This document shows, one piece after another, positions 48,510 through 58,093 of a stretch of DNA of 64,000 nt; the stretch's first letter is position 1, and each line of letters begins with the position of its first letter. The stretch spans positions 1-64,000 of the forward strand of contig NZ_JACHHA010000006.1 of NCBI RefSeq assembly GCF_014202495.1. Direction: 5' to 3'. Source of the DNA: Cerasibacillus quisquiliarum. Its GTDB lineage: Bacteria > Bacillota > Bacilli > Bacillales > Amphibacillaceae. The notes under the pieces are model-generated. The model worked only from the letters and a program-made list of their open reading frames with translations, was not told the origin of the DNA and ran no database searches. The translations under genes were made by a program, and so were the position numbers.

Positions 48510-49454
48510 TTATATTTTTACATCTATTCGCTCACGTAAGCGAAAGCCTAAATCAATTATACCTAAAATCCTTACTAAAGGAATAAGAAACGGTGATAGA
48601 AGAACGATGAATATCGTAACAATAATTGGTAATGTCTTCGATATCTTTTTCTTATAAGCGAAGAAAAAGATAAATGAAACACCTTGGATTGTCATAAAAA
48701 AGCCAAGCAGGTTCATAACATTTTGCGTACTAATCGCCACATAACCTTCTGGATCTAAATTCATAAAACTAATGAGCATTGCGATGAAATATAACCAAAT
48801 AATTGTAACTGGAAATGATAATTGGCGAAATGGTGGGAAACGAAACGTCTTTTTTTCCAAGAGATTTATCACTTTATAACCAATCCATTGACTTAAAAAC
48901 GCCATAAACAAAGCACCAATAACTAACAGCATTGGAAACAAGTTCATGATCAACGGTAATTGCTTTTCAAATAATTTCATCTGTTCGTCAACATCGGTCC
49001 CCATGCTAAATTGCTTAAAGAAATGTTTCGTCTGATCAAATGATTGTTGAATCATCTGTTCATAAACTTGCATTAAATTAATGTCCATCACGAATTGTGT
49101 AAAAACATACGTAAATAAAAATCCGAAAATAAAACCGACCGTTCCTCTTGCCCATGTTTCATATGGTGTTAATTGTTGATGCATCGCAATCCCTATCATC
49201 ATACCACCAAGTCCTGGAATAATGGCCAATGGTAAAGAAATAAATGTCGCAAAAAGGATCGTTAATAAACTAATAACGACTAATAATAGGAGGGAAGGAC
49301 GCCAATTATAACGATAAGCATAAATTATAAACGGAATAGGTAGTAAAACACTCGCAATGAGTGAAACAAACGGTATAAATGCCGCAATCAAAACCAACAC
49401 AATAAATACGCCAGCCATGAGTACTCCGTCTGTTAGTTGCTTTGATTGATTCAT
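48510..49454 (-). CDS. yybS: YybS family membrane protein (DUF2232)
   Basis: 314 residues with about eight hydrophobic segments; DUF2232/YybS, a conserved but unassigned neighbour of gdpP and rplI in bacilli. ATG at 49454 lies 6 bases after GAGGTG; the GTG at 49463 is inside that site. It is the first gene of yybS-gdpP-rplI-dnaB. Confidence 0.9.
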   Translation of the reverse strand: MNQSKQLTDGVLMAGVFIVLVLIAAFIPFVSLIASVLLPIPFIIYAYRYNWRPSLLLLVVISLLTILFATFISLPLAIIPGLGGMMIGIAMHQQLTPYETWARGTVGFIFGFLFTYVFTQFVMDINLMQVYEQMIQQSFDQTKHFFKQFSMGTDVDEQMKLFEKQLPLIMNLFPMLLVIGALFMAFLSQWIGYKVINLLEKKTFRFPPFRQLSFPVTIIWLYFIAMLISFMNLDPEGYVAISTQNVMNLLGFFMTIQGVSFIFFFAYKKKISKTLPIIVTIFIVLLSPFLIPLVRILGIIDLGFRLRERIDVKI

Positions 49455-49811
49455 TATTTGCACCTCTTCATCAATCGACTAATCATTATTGCTATTATCA
49501 TATGATAACATGATTTGATTAAATATGGCACTTAGAAGTGGTTTTGTTAAATATTTATTGTCTGTTTTTTACAATTTTTTAACTAAAGCAACTATATATT
49601 TAAACCACTATATACCTTTCACCCTAGCATAATACTCCAGATTCTTATGTATTTCATATATAATTAAAAGTGATTGCAATATTATAAGTCCTTACATGTT
49701 TATGTTTTTCATCACATCTTGATAGAAATGTCGCCTAGATTTATAACAACAGAAGAAAAAAATTAGCTAATTAACTTAAGGAAGACTCATTACAACTAAT
49801 AAAGGATGGAC
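49455..49811. other. Divergent intergenic region, no gene seen
   Basis: AT-rich 357 bp between the divergent yybS and DUF1189-like genes. It must contain both promoters. I see no RNA gene, repeat or recognisable operator. Confidence 0.6.
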
Positions 49812-50297
49812 ATGATGATATTTTGGCAAGCTTTTATACATAGTCTAAAACTACCAAAAAAACATTCAGTTTTTCAATTGAATCGTGTAGGAATGGACAT
49901 CGTTGTTTTTTATCTCTTTATTTTGATTGGAATCGTTTCATTACCTACTCTAATTGAGTTTCTATTTGACAATAATGGGTTAACTGCACATATGAATATT
50001 GTGTTTAAACTCATTTACTTCTTTATCTTTTCCTATCTACCATTAACGATTATAGTCTTTTTGTTATTGTCTCTTATTGCATACATAGGACTTGGGATGA
50101 CACGTTTTCTCAAACGAAAATTGCACTACTCTATTTTATGGAAGATGAGCGCTTTTATCTCTACAATTCCTTTTTTACTTTATACATTTATCAGTTTATT
50201 TCATCCATTAGATGATCGCTGGTTATTTATATTAATTCCATATACACTTTTCTTTTTAGTGAAAATTATAACAATCTATCCAAAAAGAGCGACATAA
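49812..50297 (+). CDS. Four-helix membrane protein, DUF1189-like
   Basis: About 161 residues. The N-terminus (IFWQAFIHSLKLPKKHSVFQ, then NRVGMDIVVFYLFIL) resembles the start of DUF1189 membrane proteins of bacilli, but it is shorter than most and the assignment is tentative. About four hydrophobic segments. ATG at 49812 or 49815 follows AAAGGA. Function unknown; it lies upstream of modABC but has its own 190-bp gap to it. Confidence 0.55.
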   Translation: MMIFWQAFIHSLKLPKKHSVFQLNRVGMDIVVFYLFILIGIVSLPTLIEFLFDNNGLTAHMNIVFKLIYFFIFSYLPLTIIVFLLLSLIAYIGLGMTRFLKRKLHYSILWKMSAFISTIPFLLYTFISLFHPLDDRWLFILIPYTLFFLVKIITIYPKRAT

Positions 50298-50488
50298 GAG
50301 CAATCCGAAATACACGATTATGAGTCATAAATGATTTGACCTATATCATCTATTTCATATTGAAGCCGTCATATTTTTCCTAAAACGTTGATTACCTCAC
50401 AATCGAACGGTTAAGTCTAATGTTTTATATTTTTTGTTATGGCGAGAACATTATTAAATATATTTTATTTTTAACTAGGAGGAATCAT

Positions 50489-51277
50489 ATGAAACGATGT
50501 CGCATAGTCTTTCCACTATTAATAGCCATTATCTTACTATCTAGTTGTGGAATAACAGATAACAAACAAACAAACGAAATAAAAGAAAAAGCTACATTAA
50601 CTATTTCCGCTGCGATTAGTCTAACCGATGCTCTTGAAGAAATGAAACCTATTTTTGAAAAAGAACACGATGTTGAATTAACATTTAATTTAGGCGGTTC
50701 CGGAAAACTAGCCCAACAAATTCAACAAGGCGCACCTGTTGATGTCTTTATCTCTGCGAATCAAGATTGGATGGACATACTAGAACATGAAAAACTTATT
50801 CAATCGGATACGAGAAAAGATATAACCGGTAATAAGATTGCGTTCATCTCCTCTAAGAAAACGAATTTATCAATTGATTCATTAGAAGAAATTGATCAAC
50901 TTGATTCGGTTAAACAAATTGCCGTTGGAAACCCTGAAACGGTTCCAGCTGGAAAGTATACCGAACAATTTCTAACGTCATTAAATAAATGGGATGAATT
51001 ACAAGATAAATTAATTTTAGCTAAGGATGTGCGCCAAGTGTTAACATACGTTGAAACAGGCAATGCTGACGTCGGATTTGTTTATGAAAGTGATGCGAAA
51101 ACATCTAATCAAGTTAACATTTTATTCACTGCTGACACAACACTGCATGATCCAATCGTTTATCCAGCTGCTGTTATGAGCGATACAGAACATGAAGATT
51201 TAGCTAAAGATTTTTTACGTTTTCTTGAAAGTGATCAAGCTCAAGACATTTTAAAATCATATGGATTTAATAAATAG
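50489..51277 (+). CDS. modA: Molybdate-binding lipoprotein ModA
   Basis: A 262-residue periplasmic-type substrate-binding lipoprotein with lipobox LSSC (Cys20). Molybdate-binding family features: AAISLTDALEEM, NLGGSGKLAQQI, DVFISANQDWMD, VGNPETVPAGKYTEQ and DVGFVYESDA. ATG at 50489 follows AGGAGG; the earlier in-frame ATG at 50420 has no ribosome site. First gene of modABC. Confidence 0.94.
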   Translation: MKRCRIVFPLLIAIILLSSCGITDNKQTNEIKEKATLTISAAISLTDALEEMKPIFEKEHDVELTFNLGGSGKLAQQIQQGAPVDVFISANQDWMDILEHEKLIQSDTRKDITGNKIAFISSKKTNLSIDSLEEIDQLDSVKQIAVGNPETVPAGKYTEQFLTSLNKWDELQDKLILAKDVRQVLTYVETGNADVGFVYESDAKTSNQVNILFTADTTLHDPIVYPAAVMSDTEHEDLAKDFLRFLESDQAQDILKSYGFNK

Positions 51278-51290
51278 TTAGGTGTTATTT

Positions 51291-51983
51291 ATGGATGAAA
51301 TGAATTTATCGCCACTTTGGTTATCTTTTAAAACAGCCATCATAGCAACTATTATTGTCTTTATCGTTGCTGTCTTTTTAGCACGTGTTTTATCAAGACG
51401 GTCATTTCCCGGTAAAAGTGTCATAGAAGCGATTTTTCTATTACCACTTGTTTTACCTCCAACAGTTGTCGGATTCGGCTTACTCATCTTATTCGGTAAA
51501 AATGGTCCAATTGGAAAAGTCCTTATCGAGTGGTTTAATATACAAATTGTCTTCTCGTGGTATGCGGTCATTATTGCTGCGATTGTCGTCTCTTTTCCTC
51601 TTATGTACCAAAGTGCTTCTGCAGCATTTCAAGGATATGATGCTCATTTGGAATATGCCGCTTATACGATGGGCGCTTCTAAATGGCGCGTGTTTTGGAC
51701 CATCTCCTTTCCTTTAGCCTGGCCTGGTTTATTAGCTGGGCTTGTGCTCACATTCGCTAGAGCGTTAGGTGAATTTGGTGCGACATTAATGTTAGCTGGT
51801 TATATCCCTGGTATAACTGATACGATTCCACTAGCTATCTATTTTGCTGTAGAATCTGGAAATATGAAAATGGCTACCTTTTGGGTAATTATTATTGTTG
51901 TTCTCGGATTCAGTGCGATACTCTGGCTAAACTGGTGGAGTAAACGACATATGATGGACCATTCTAATAACAAGAAGGCATGA
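51291..51983 (+). CDS. modB: Molybdate ABC permease ModB
   Basis: A 230-residue permease with five or six helices and the ABC-docking EAA loop (GASKWRVFWTISFPLAWPGL), ending in the typical RALGEFGATLMLAGYIPG. ATG at 51291 after AGGTG. It follows modA by 13 bp. A weak Noc-site-like sequence (two mismatches) occurs at 51403. Confidence 0.94.
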   Translation: MDEMNLSPLWLSFKTAIIATIIVFIVAVFLARVLSRRSFPGKSVIEAIFLLPLVLPPTVVGFGLLILFGKNGPIGKVLIEWFNIQIVFSWYAVIIAAIVVSFPLMYQSASAAFQGYDAHLEYAAYTMGASKWRVFWTISFPLAWPGLLAGLVLTFARALGEFGATLMLAGYIPGITDTIPLAIYFAVESGNMKMATFWVIIIVVLGFSAILWLNWWSKRHMMDHSNNKKA

Positions 51984-51996
51984 GGAGAGAATCATC

Positions 51997-52626
51997 ATGT
52001 TAGATATCAATATTTATAAAAAGCTTTCTCATTTCGACTTACACGTCCAGTTAAAAGCACAACAAGAACGCATTGTCCTATTCGGACCATCTGGTTCAGG
52101 AAAAACAACGGTGTTAAACTGTATTGCCGGTATTTTACATCCTGATGAAGGACATATTCGATTAAAAGAGCAAACGTTCTTTGACTCAAATGATAAAAGA
52201 AAGAAGCCAACCCCTATTCAAAAGAGAAAAATTGGATACCTTTTTCAAGATTATGCCCTTTTTCCCCATATGACAGTAGAGCAAAATATTGCATATGGAA
52301 TGAAAGATCCAGCGATTGTAAAAGAATTATTAGATGTGGTCGGTATTAAGCATTTATTAAAAACTTATCCTAGTAACATATCCGGCGGTGAGAAACAACG
52401 CGTCGCATTAGTGCGAGCACTCGCCACAAAGCCAAATGCATTACTTTTAGATGAGCCATTTTCTGCTTTAGACGATCAAACACGTTGCGAATGTCAAGAT
52501 GAGCTCTTACGTATTCATAATATGTGGAGAATACCGATGATTATTGTGACACATCATTTAGGAGAAGCTAGAAAGTTAGGACAGCGAATTTTAAAAATAA
52601 ATGATGGAACACTTATACAGGAATGA
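51997..52626 (+). CDS. modC: Molybdate ABC ATPase ModC (short form)
   Basis: A 209-residue ATPase: Walker A GPSGSGKTT, Q-loop FQDYALFPHMT, signature SGGEKQRVALVRALA, Walker B LLLDEPFSALD and H-loop VTHHLGEA. It lacks the C-terminal molybdate-binding (TOBE/MOP) domain of enterobacterial ModC. It completes modABC, 13 bp after modB, and ends at a shared terminator with rpsR. Confidence 0.93.
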   Translation: MLDINIYKKLSHFDLHVQLKAQQERIVLFGPSGSGKTTVLNCIAGILHPDEGHIRLKEQTFFDSNDKRKKPTPIQKRKIGYLFQDYALFPHMTVEQNIAYGMKDPAIVKELLDVVGIKHLLKTYPSNISGGEKQRVALVRALATKPNALLLDEPFSALDDQTRCECQDELLRIHNMWRIPMIIVTHHLGEARKLGQRILKINDGTLIQE

Positions 52627-52649
52627 AAGTAGCTAAAGACAAACATATA

Positions 52650-52684
52650 AAAAGCCCACTAGATCTGATGACTAGCGAGCTTTT
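52650..52684. terminator. Bidirectional terminator between modC and rpsR
   Basis: AAAAGCCCACTAG pairs with CTAGCGAGCTTTT with two mismatches, with T runs on both sides. Confidence 0.75.
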
Positions 52685-52692
52685 ATGATTGA

Positions 52693-52944
<252 letters not shown>

Positions 52945-52971
52945 TTATCGTTTACGTTCTTTTTATATACA

Positions 52972-53466
52972 CTAGAATGGCAAATCATCATCAGAAATAT
53001 CAATTGGTTCTCCACTATCTTTGAAGATATTATCGTCCATTCTATTTTGGTTATTTTGATTCATTTGGTTGTTCTGATTCGGTTGTTGTTGGAAACCTGA
53101 ACCAGCACTTGGTGAGTAAGCATCCTGACTACCTCTACCTTGTGACGAGCGTGATTCTAAAAATTGGACACTATCAGCTACGACTTCGGTAACATAGACC
53201 ATTTTCCCATCTTGTCCTTCATAACTACGTGTTTGAATCCGACCATCTACACCAATTAGATTTCCTTTTTTCATATAATTAGCGAGATTTTCAGCTGGAC
53301 GGCGCCAAACGACGCAATTAATGAAATCTGCTTCACGTTCTCCTTGTTGGTTTGTAAAAGGTCGATTACAAGCCACAGTAAAATTAGAAACGGCTACTCC
53401 ACTTGCTGTATAACGTAATTCAGGATCCCTCGTTAATCTGCCGACAAGTACGACACGATTTAACAT
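52972..53466 (-). CDS. ssb: Single-stranded DNA-binding protein SsbA
   Basis: A 164-residue OB-fold SSB ([20 protein letters not shown], then VACNRPF), a Gln/Asn-rich linker and the conserved acidic tip DISDDDLPF that recruits replication and repair proteins. ATG at 53466 follows AAGGGGTGG. It lies between rpsF and rpsR. Confidence 0.97.
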   Translation of the reverse strand: MLNRVVLVGRLTRDPELRYTASGVAVSNFTVACNRPFTNQQGEREADFINCVVWRRPAENLANYMKKGNLIGVDGRIQTRSYEGQDGKMVYVTEVVADSVQFLESRSSQGRGSQDAYSPSAGSGFQQQPNQNNQMNQNNQNRMDDNIFKDSGEPIDISDDDLPF

Positions 53467-53484
53467 CAGAACCACCCCTTTTTA

Positions 53485-53775
53485 TTATTGGTCATCATCG
53501 CGAACTACGATGTGACGAACAATATCATCTGAATACTTCGCTAAGCGACTGAATTCATTAACTGCATTCTCATCACTTTTGAAGTTTACAACGACATAGT
53601 ATCCATCACGGTAGTTGTCAATTTCATATGCAAAACGTCTTTTGCCCATTTCATTAACCTTTTCGATTTCCGCACCACGATCTTTTAAAATCGTATTGAA
53701 ACGCTCAATCAAGTCTTTTTGCGCTTCCTCTTCGATATCTGGGCGGATGATGTACATAATTTCGTATTTTCTCAT
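53485..53775 (-). CDS. rpsF: 30S ribosomal protein S6
   Basis: A 96-residue bS6 ([37 protein letters not shown]). First gene of rpsF-ssb-rpsR. GGAGGTG precedes the ATG. Confidence 0.97.
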   Translation of the reverse strand: MRKYEIMYIIRPDIEEEAQKDLIERFNTILKDRGAEIEKVNEMGKRRFAYEIDNYRDGYYVVVNFKSDENAVNEFSRLAKYSDDIVRHIVVRDDDQ

Positions 53776-53779
53776 CCGT

Positions 53780-53850
53780 TACACCTCCTTTTGGTCTTTA
53801 CGGCCCTTATATAACATAAGAGCAAGGAGTAATCCAATATAAAATTCAAT
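53780..53850 (-). promoter_or_regulatory. Possible S6:S18-binding leader of rpsF
   Basis: The minus-strand leader contains a CTCCTTGCTCTTATG arm, then AAGGGCCGTAAAGACC just before the ribosome site. The CCG next to a short stem resembles the S6:S18 autoregulatory leader motif known in many bacteria. I did not fold it. Confidence 0.35.
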
Positions 53851-53919
53851 TACTCACGATAGTTAATTATAGCAAAAAAAAATTTGTTATACAACCATTA
53901 TTAATAGATCCACGTTATG

Positions 53920-55020
53920 TTATACATTAAAGCGAAAATGAATAATATCGCCGTCTTGGACAATGTAATCTTTTCCTTCTAAACGAACTTTTCCATTTTC
54001 TCTTGCTTGCGTCATAGAACCTGCTTCCACCAAATCGTCATAAGATACAGTTTCCGCCCGAATAAAGCCTTTTTCAAAATCTGTATGAATAATACCTGCT
54101 GCTTGAGGTGCTTTCATACCTTTTCTAAACGTCCATGCACGAACTTCTTGTTCTCCTGCTGTAAAGTATGTGCCTAACCCTAAAAGCGAGTATGACGCTT
54201 TAATCAGTTGGTCCAGACCTGACTCTTGAATACCTAGCTCACTTAAAAACATTGTTTTTTCTTCTTGATCTAACTCAGAAATTTCTTCCTCAATTCTCGC
54301 ACTGATGACGATGACTTCTGAGTCTTCTTTCGCTGCATATTCTTTTACTTTTTTTACATGTTCATTCGCTTCAGGTTCAACAATGTCATCTTCACTCACA
54401 TTAGCTACATAGAGCATTGGTTTTGACGTTAATAAATGAAGACCTTTTACGATTTTCATTTGATCTTCGTTAAAATCTATTGATCGTGCGGGCTTTTCAT
54501 TTTCAAAAGCCTCTTTTAACTTAGTAAGCACTTCATATTCCATAACTGCTTCTTTATCTTTTTGTTTGGCTAATTTCTCTACACGTTGATAACGTTTATT
54601 AACGGTTTCTAAATCAGCCAAAATTAATTCTAAATTAATGATTTCTATATCATCAATTGGATTAATTGCACCAGATACGTGTGTAATATTTTCATCGTCA
54701 AAACATCTTACGACTTGGCAAATCGCATCAACTTGCCTAATATGGGATAAAAACTGATTACCTAGCCCTTCTCCCTTACTAGCCCCTTTAACAATTCCTG
54801 CAATATCTGTAAATTCAAAAGCTGTTGGTACAGTTTTTTTCGGTTTAACTAATGTTGTTAAATGATTTAAACGTTCGTCTGGGACTTCCACTATACCTAC
54901 ATTTGGATCAATCGTACAAAATGGATAGTTTGCTGATTCTGCTCCTGCCTGTGTTATCGCATTAAATAATGTAGACTTTCCTACGTTTGGTAGTCCGACA
55001 ATTCCTGCTGTCAAAGACAT
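53920..55020 (-). CDS. ychF: Redox-regulated ATPase YchF (Obg family)
   Basis: A 366-residue P-loop protein: GLPNVGKSTLFNAIT, switch DIAGIVKGASKGEGLGN, a coiled coil, then a TGS domain. Despite a GTPase fold, the family prefers ATP and binds ribosomes. ATG at 55020 follows AGGAGTG. Conserved upstream neighbour of rpsF. Confidence 0.95.
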   Translation of the reverse strand: MSLTAGIVGLPNVGKSTLFNAITQAGAESANYPFCTIDPNVGIVEVPDERLNHLTTLVKPKKTVPTAFEFTDIAGIVKGASKGEGLGNQFLSHIRQVDAICQVVRCFDDENITHVSGAINPIDDIEIINLELILADLETVNKRYQRVEKLAKQKDKEAVMEYEVLTKLKEAFENEKPARSIDFNEDQMKIVKGLHLLTSKPMLYVANVSEDDIVEPEANEHVKKVKEYAAKEDSEVIVISARIEEEISELDQEEKTMFLSELGIQESGLDQLIKASYSLLGLGTYFTAGEQEVRAWTFRKGMKAPQAAGIIHTDFEKGFIRAETVSYDDLVEAGSMTQARENGKVRLEGKDYIVQDGDIIHFRFNV

Positions 55021-55119
55021 ACAACTTTCACTCCTTAAGGATTCCATTCATATGAATGTGTCAATCACTCTAATTATAGGTTTAATAAGTATATAAAACA
55101 AGTTATCAAAAAAAGAAAA

Positions 55120-55138
55120 AGACAGTGAGAAACCGTCT
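55120..55138 (-). terminator. Terminator of DUF951 gene
   Basis: A short stem AGACGG/CTGTCT with one mismatch and a 7-base central part, followed in minus-strand sense by TTTTTCTTTTTTT. Confidence 0.6.
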
Positions 55139-55164
55139 ATTTTTCCATTTCAATTTAGGAAAAA

Positions 55165-55365
55165 CTATTTTTCTTCGCTATGTTCAAGTACTTTTTTCAT
55201 TTTCTTAACAAATTTCCTACGTGGCATGAGGACACTGTGATCACAACCGAGACATTTAATCCGTATATCCATACCCATACGGATAATTCGCCAACGATTT
55301 TCACCACATGGGTGTGGTTTTTTCATTTCGACGATATCATTTAACATAAATTGCTTATCAAGCAT
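55165..55365 (-). CDS. DUF951 protein (YyzM-like)
   Basis: 66 residues with KKPHPCGENRWRIIRMGMDIRIKCLGCDHSVLMPR split over two parts: PCG and CLGC suggest a small zinc- or nucleic-acid-binding fold. Found next to ychF in bacilli; role unknown. TGGGAGGAAGAT lies just before the ATG. Confidence 0.88.
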   Translation of the reverse strand: MLDKQFMLNDIVEMKKPHPCGENRWRIIRMGMDIRIKCLGCDHSVLMPRRKFVKKMKKVLEHSEEK

Positions 55366-55503
55366 CCATATCTTCCTCCCTATTACATTTTAAACGACTT
55401 TTATATAAATTTTCAGTAAACATATGTAGTATGCATATACGCCTTATATCTATTAATAATATGCTTTATCTTTATAAATGTAAAGCTGTGATGATGATAC
55501 GCT

Positions 55504-56496
55504 TCAGTAGAATAAAAGTCGTGTCAAAACATATAGATTTAAAATTCCATATACAGGATATGTGTAATGAATCAATGCTCCAAAACCAATAGCTGTCATA
55601 GGAATCATGGTACAAAGTGTTAAACTAACAATAACGCCTGTTTCAAGAGAAGTATGTCTTCTAATTCGTGATATAATTCCTATCATTCCTGCTGCAGCTG
55701 TTGTTAAAATCGCAAACCATAATAATAACGACATCAATATATTTAATGACATTGAATATTTTTGTAACATAATAAATAGAGGTATATCATTTAAAGTCAG
55801 CTCATGGGCAATATGTATTAAATTATTATTATATAGATAAGATATGCTACCTAATATAAGCGCACTTCCTAAACTTGCAAGCCAAATCTCTCCTTTTGAT
55901 CCGATTTGTTGACCGATTGCCCCGAGCACTGCAATGAGTGGTATCATATTTAATGCTGTAAAAGGAAAAGCTTGTAACCAATTAGATTGGTTTGTCCAAA
56001 ATGGAAGAAAAGGAATCTGTTCATCAATAGAAAATAGGATAAGAACGTAAACTAGAGCAATAATTAATATTGGAATTAAGATGAAGTTAATCATCAATGT
56101 ATGATGGATACCTTTATAAAATAACATGATGAGAACAATTGTCAAAAAAATAATCCCGATCGAGTAAGGTAAATCGAATACTTGTCCAGTTACACCACTT
56201 CCAGCTAACATAACAATCGTTGTCGTATATAAATAAAAGAAAATCATGCCATCATAGAATATAACGAGTCTTTTTCCAACTATCTCCTCCAATACAGGTC
56301 GATAATCAGATGTTTGCTTATTAAAACTAATTATCATAATTGTAAACGTAGCAATAAAGAAGCAAATAGCAAATAATATGATGGCCAACTCACTTTCCGG
56401 TCCGAAAAACTCCCATAACTCCCTACCAGAAGCATAACCTGCACCGATGGTTGTCCCTATAATGAGAAACATCCATTTCATTCCTGCTCTTATCAT
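55504..56496 (-). CDS. YkvI-type membrane transporter
   Basis: 330 residues with about ten helices. The N-terminal GTTIGAGYASGRELWEFFG is the unwound-helix region of LeuT/APC-fold transporters of the YkvI group; substrate unknown. A single gene divergent from yyaC. The stretch 55366-55503 upstream of DUF951 has no gene. Confidence 0.85.
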   Translation of the reverse strand: MIRAGMKWMFLIIGTTIGAGYASGRELWEFFGPESELAIILFAICFFIATFTIMIISFNKQTSDYRPVLEEIVGKRLVIFYDGMIFFYLYTTTIVMLAGSGVTGQVFDLPYSIGIIFLTIVLIMLFYKGIHHTLMINFILIPILIIALVYVLILFSIDEQIPFLPFWTNQSNWLQAFPFTALNMIPLIAVLGAIGQQIGSKGEIWLASLGSALILGSISYLYNNNLIHIAHELTLNDIPLFIMLQKYSMSLNILMSLLLWFAILTTAAAGMIGIISRIRRHTSLETGVIVSLTLCTMIPMTAIGFGALIHYTYPVYGILNLYVLTRLLFY

Positions 56497-56583
56497 TTTT
56501 ATCCCCCAACACGTCTTTCATATCATGTATAAAATTCATAAAAATACCGTATACTTTAACAATATGATTATGGAGGATAAGCT

Positions 56584-57186
56584 ATGAATCAAAGTTTACA
56601 CAATCATTACCATAAACAACATCGTTCTCTACGCGTTCATTATACTCAACCATATGCAAGTCAACTATTAGCCCAACAACTTTTGAATTGGTTACCACAT
56701 ACACCACATGATTATGTTATCGCTTGTGTCGGAACAGATCGTTCAACTGGAGATGCTTTAGGTCCATTTGTCGGTACTTATTTAAAAAAAAGACGTTTAA
56801 ATCAAATGACAGTATACGGTACACTTCAAGACCCTATTCATGCAATAAATTTAAGAGAATCTATTTATCATATTAAACAATCACATCAACGTCCATTTAT
56901 TATTGCTGTTGATGCTTCTTTAGGAAAAAAGACATCAATTGGACAACTTGTTGTTAAAAAAGGCGCCTTAAAACCAGGTGCCGCTCTAAATAAAATGCTT
57001 CCATCCATCGGAGACTTACATATAGCCGGGATTGTCAATGTCGGTGGTTTTATGGAATACAATGTTTTACAAAACACTCGCCTTGCTCTTGTCGTTGAAA
57101 TGGCCAAAACAATAGCAAACGCAATTAACAAGCTTGACCAACAATTGACATATACACCCTCCTCGTATCCCCAATCATTTAAATAG
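56584..57186 (+). CDS. yyaC: YyaC, GPR-like spore protease family (DUF1256)
   Basis: 200 residues of the YyaC family with the conserved CVGTDRSTGDALGPFVG, LQDPIHAINL, VDASLGK and IAGIVNVGG segments. Related to the germination protease Gpr; it points to a spore former. GGAGG precedes the ATG. It converges on parB, with a parS site in the gap. Confidence 0.92.
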   Translation: MNQSLHNHYHKQHRSLRVHYTQPYASQLLAQQLLNWLPHTPHDYVIACVGTDRSTGDALGPFVGTYLKKRRLNQMTVYGTLQDPIHAINLRESIYHIKQSHQRPFIIAVDASLGKKTSIGQLVVKKGALKPGAALNKMLPSIGDLHIAGIVNVGGFMEYNVLQNTRLALVVEMAKTIANAINKLDQQLTYTPSSYPQSFK

Positions 57187-57213
57187 CCATCCTTTAACAA
57201 CTAAAGGATGGCT
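57185..57213 (+). terminator. yyaC terminator hairpin
   Basis: AGCCATCCTTTA pairs with TAAAGGATGGCT over 12 bp and overlaps the yyaC stop. The U tract is poor. Confidence 0.6.
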
Positions 57214-57231
57214 TCACAATCTACTTAAAAA

Positions 57232-57247
57232 TGTTTCACGTGAAACA
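57232..57247. other. parS site (centromere)
   Basis: TGTTTCACGTGAAACA is the exact perfect-palindrome ParB-binding site; it is adjacent to parB. Confidence 0.95.
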
Positions 57248-57253
57248 TTTTTA

Positions 57254-58093
57254 TCATACACTTTCCATCATATTAATAATTCGATTTAAATCATCATCCG
57301 TATAAAATTCGATTTCTATTTTCCCTTTCCGCTTCCCTCTTTGTATCGTCACAGCTGTTCCAAATTTTTCTCGTAAAACAGATTCTTGGGCGACGATAAA
57401 TGGATCTTTCGCTTGCTTCTTAGTTTTCTTATGTTGTTTTTCATTTAATTCCGCAATCATTCGCTCAACTTGACGAACATTTAGCTTTTCTTTAACAATT
57501 TTTTGGGCCAGTGGTATCACTTGTTCTTTATCTTTTAATCCGAGTAAAGCGCGCCCATGTCCCATTGAAAGTTCACCATTGTTAATTTTTGCAGTAACCG
57601 CTTTAGGCAATGCAAGTAAACGAACCATATTCGCAATATGTGAACGACTTTTACCAAGTCTTTTTGATAATTCTTCTTGCGTTATTTGAAGGTTTTCAAT
57701 CAATGATTGATATGCTTCAGCTTCTTCTATTGGTGTAAGGTCTTCACGTTGCAAGTTTTCTAATAAGGCTAGCTCCATCATACGTTCATCAGACATTTCC
57801 TTCACGATGACAGGTACTGTGCTTAGACCCGCTTCTTTAGCAGCTCGATACCGCCGTTCACCAACAACAATTTCATAACCTTTAATACTTTTACGAACGA
57901 TCAGTGGCTGGATAATTCCATATTCAAGAATTGACTCCTTTAATTCTTCAATCGCGTCTGCTTCAAACCTTTTCCGAGGTTGATATGGGTTAGGTCGACA
58001 TTCTGTAACAGCTACTTCTTGAATTGATTCTTCATCCTTTTGTTCGACATCTTGAAAAAGGGCATCCAATCCTCTACCCAACCTTCTTGTCAC
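57254..58093 (-). CDS. parB: Chromosome partition protein ParB (Spo0J)
   Basis: A 279-residue CTP-dependent DNA clamp: N-terminal CTPase motifs (NPYQPRKRF; GERRYRAAKEAG), ENLQREDLTP, a helix-turn-helix (QEELSKRLGKSRSHIANMVR) that reads parS, and a C-terminal dimerisation domain. It overlaps soj by 20 bp. It loads condensin near the origin. Confidence 0.97.
   Translation of the reverse strand: MTRRLGRGLDALFQDVEQKDEESIQEVAVTECRPNPYQPRKRFEADAIEELKESILEYGIIQPLIVRKSIKGYEIVVGERRYRAAKEAGLSTVPVIVKEMSDERMMELALLENLQREDLTPIEEAEAYQSLIENLQITQEELSKRLGKSRSHIANMVRLLALPKAVTAKINNGELSMGHGRALLGLKDKEQVIPLAQKIVKEKLNVRQVERMIAELNEKQHKKTKKQAKDPFIVAQESVLREKFGTAVTIQRGKRKGKIEIEFYTDDDLNRIINMMESV

Noticed and set aside
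50298-50488. Molybdenum-cofactor riboswitch before modA
   Set aside because: No conserved helices or motif could be recognised; the leader looks ordinary.
49806-52626. DUF1189-like gene as part of modABC
   Set aside because: A 190-bp gap with a separate strong ribosome site separates them; no evidence of one transcript.
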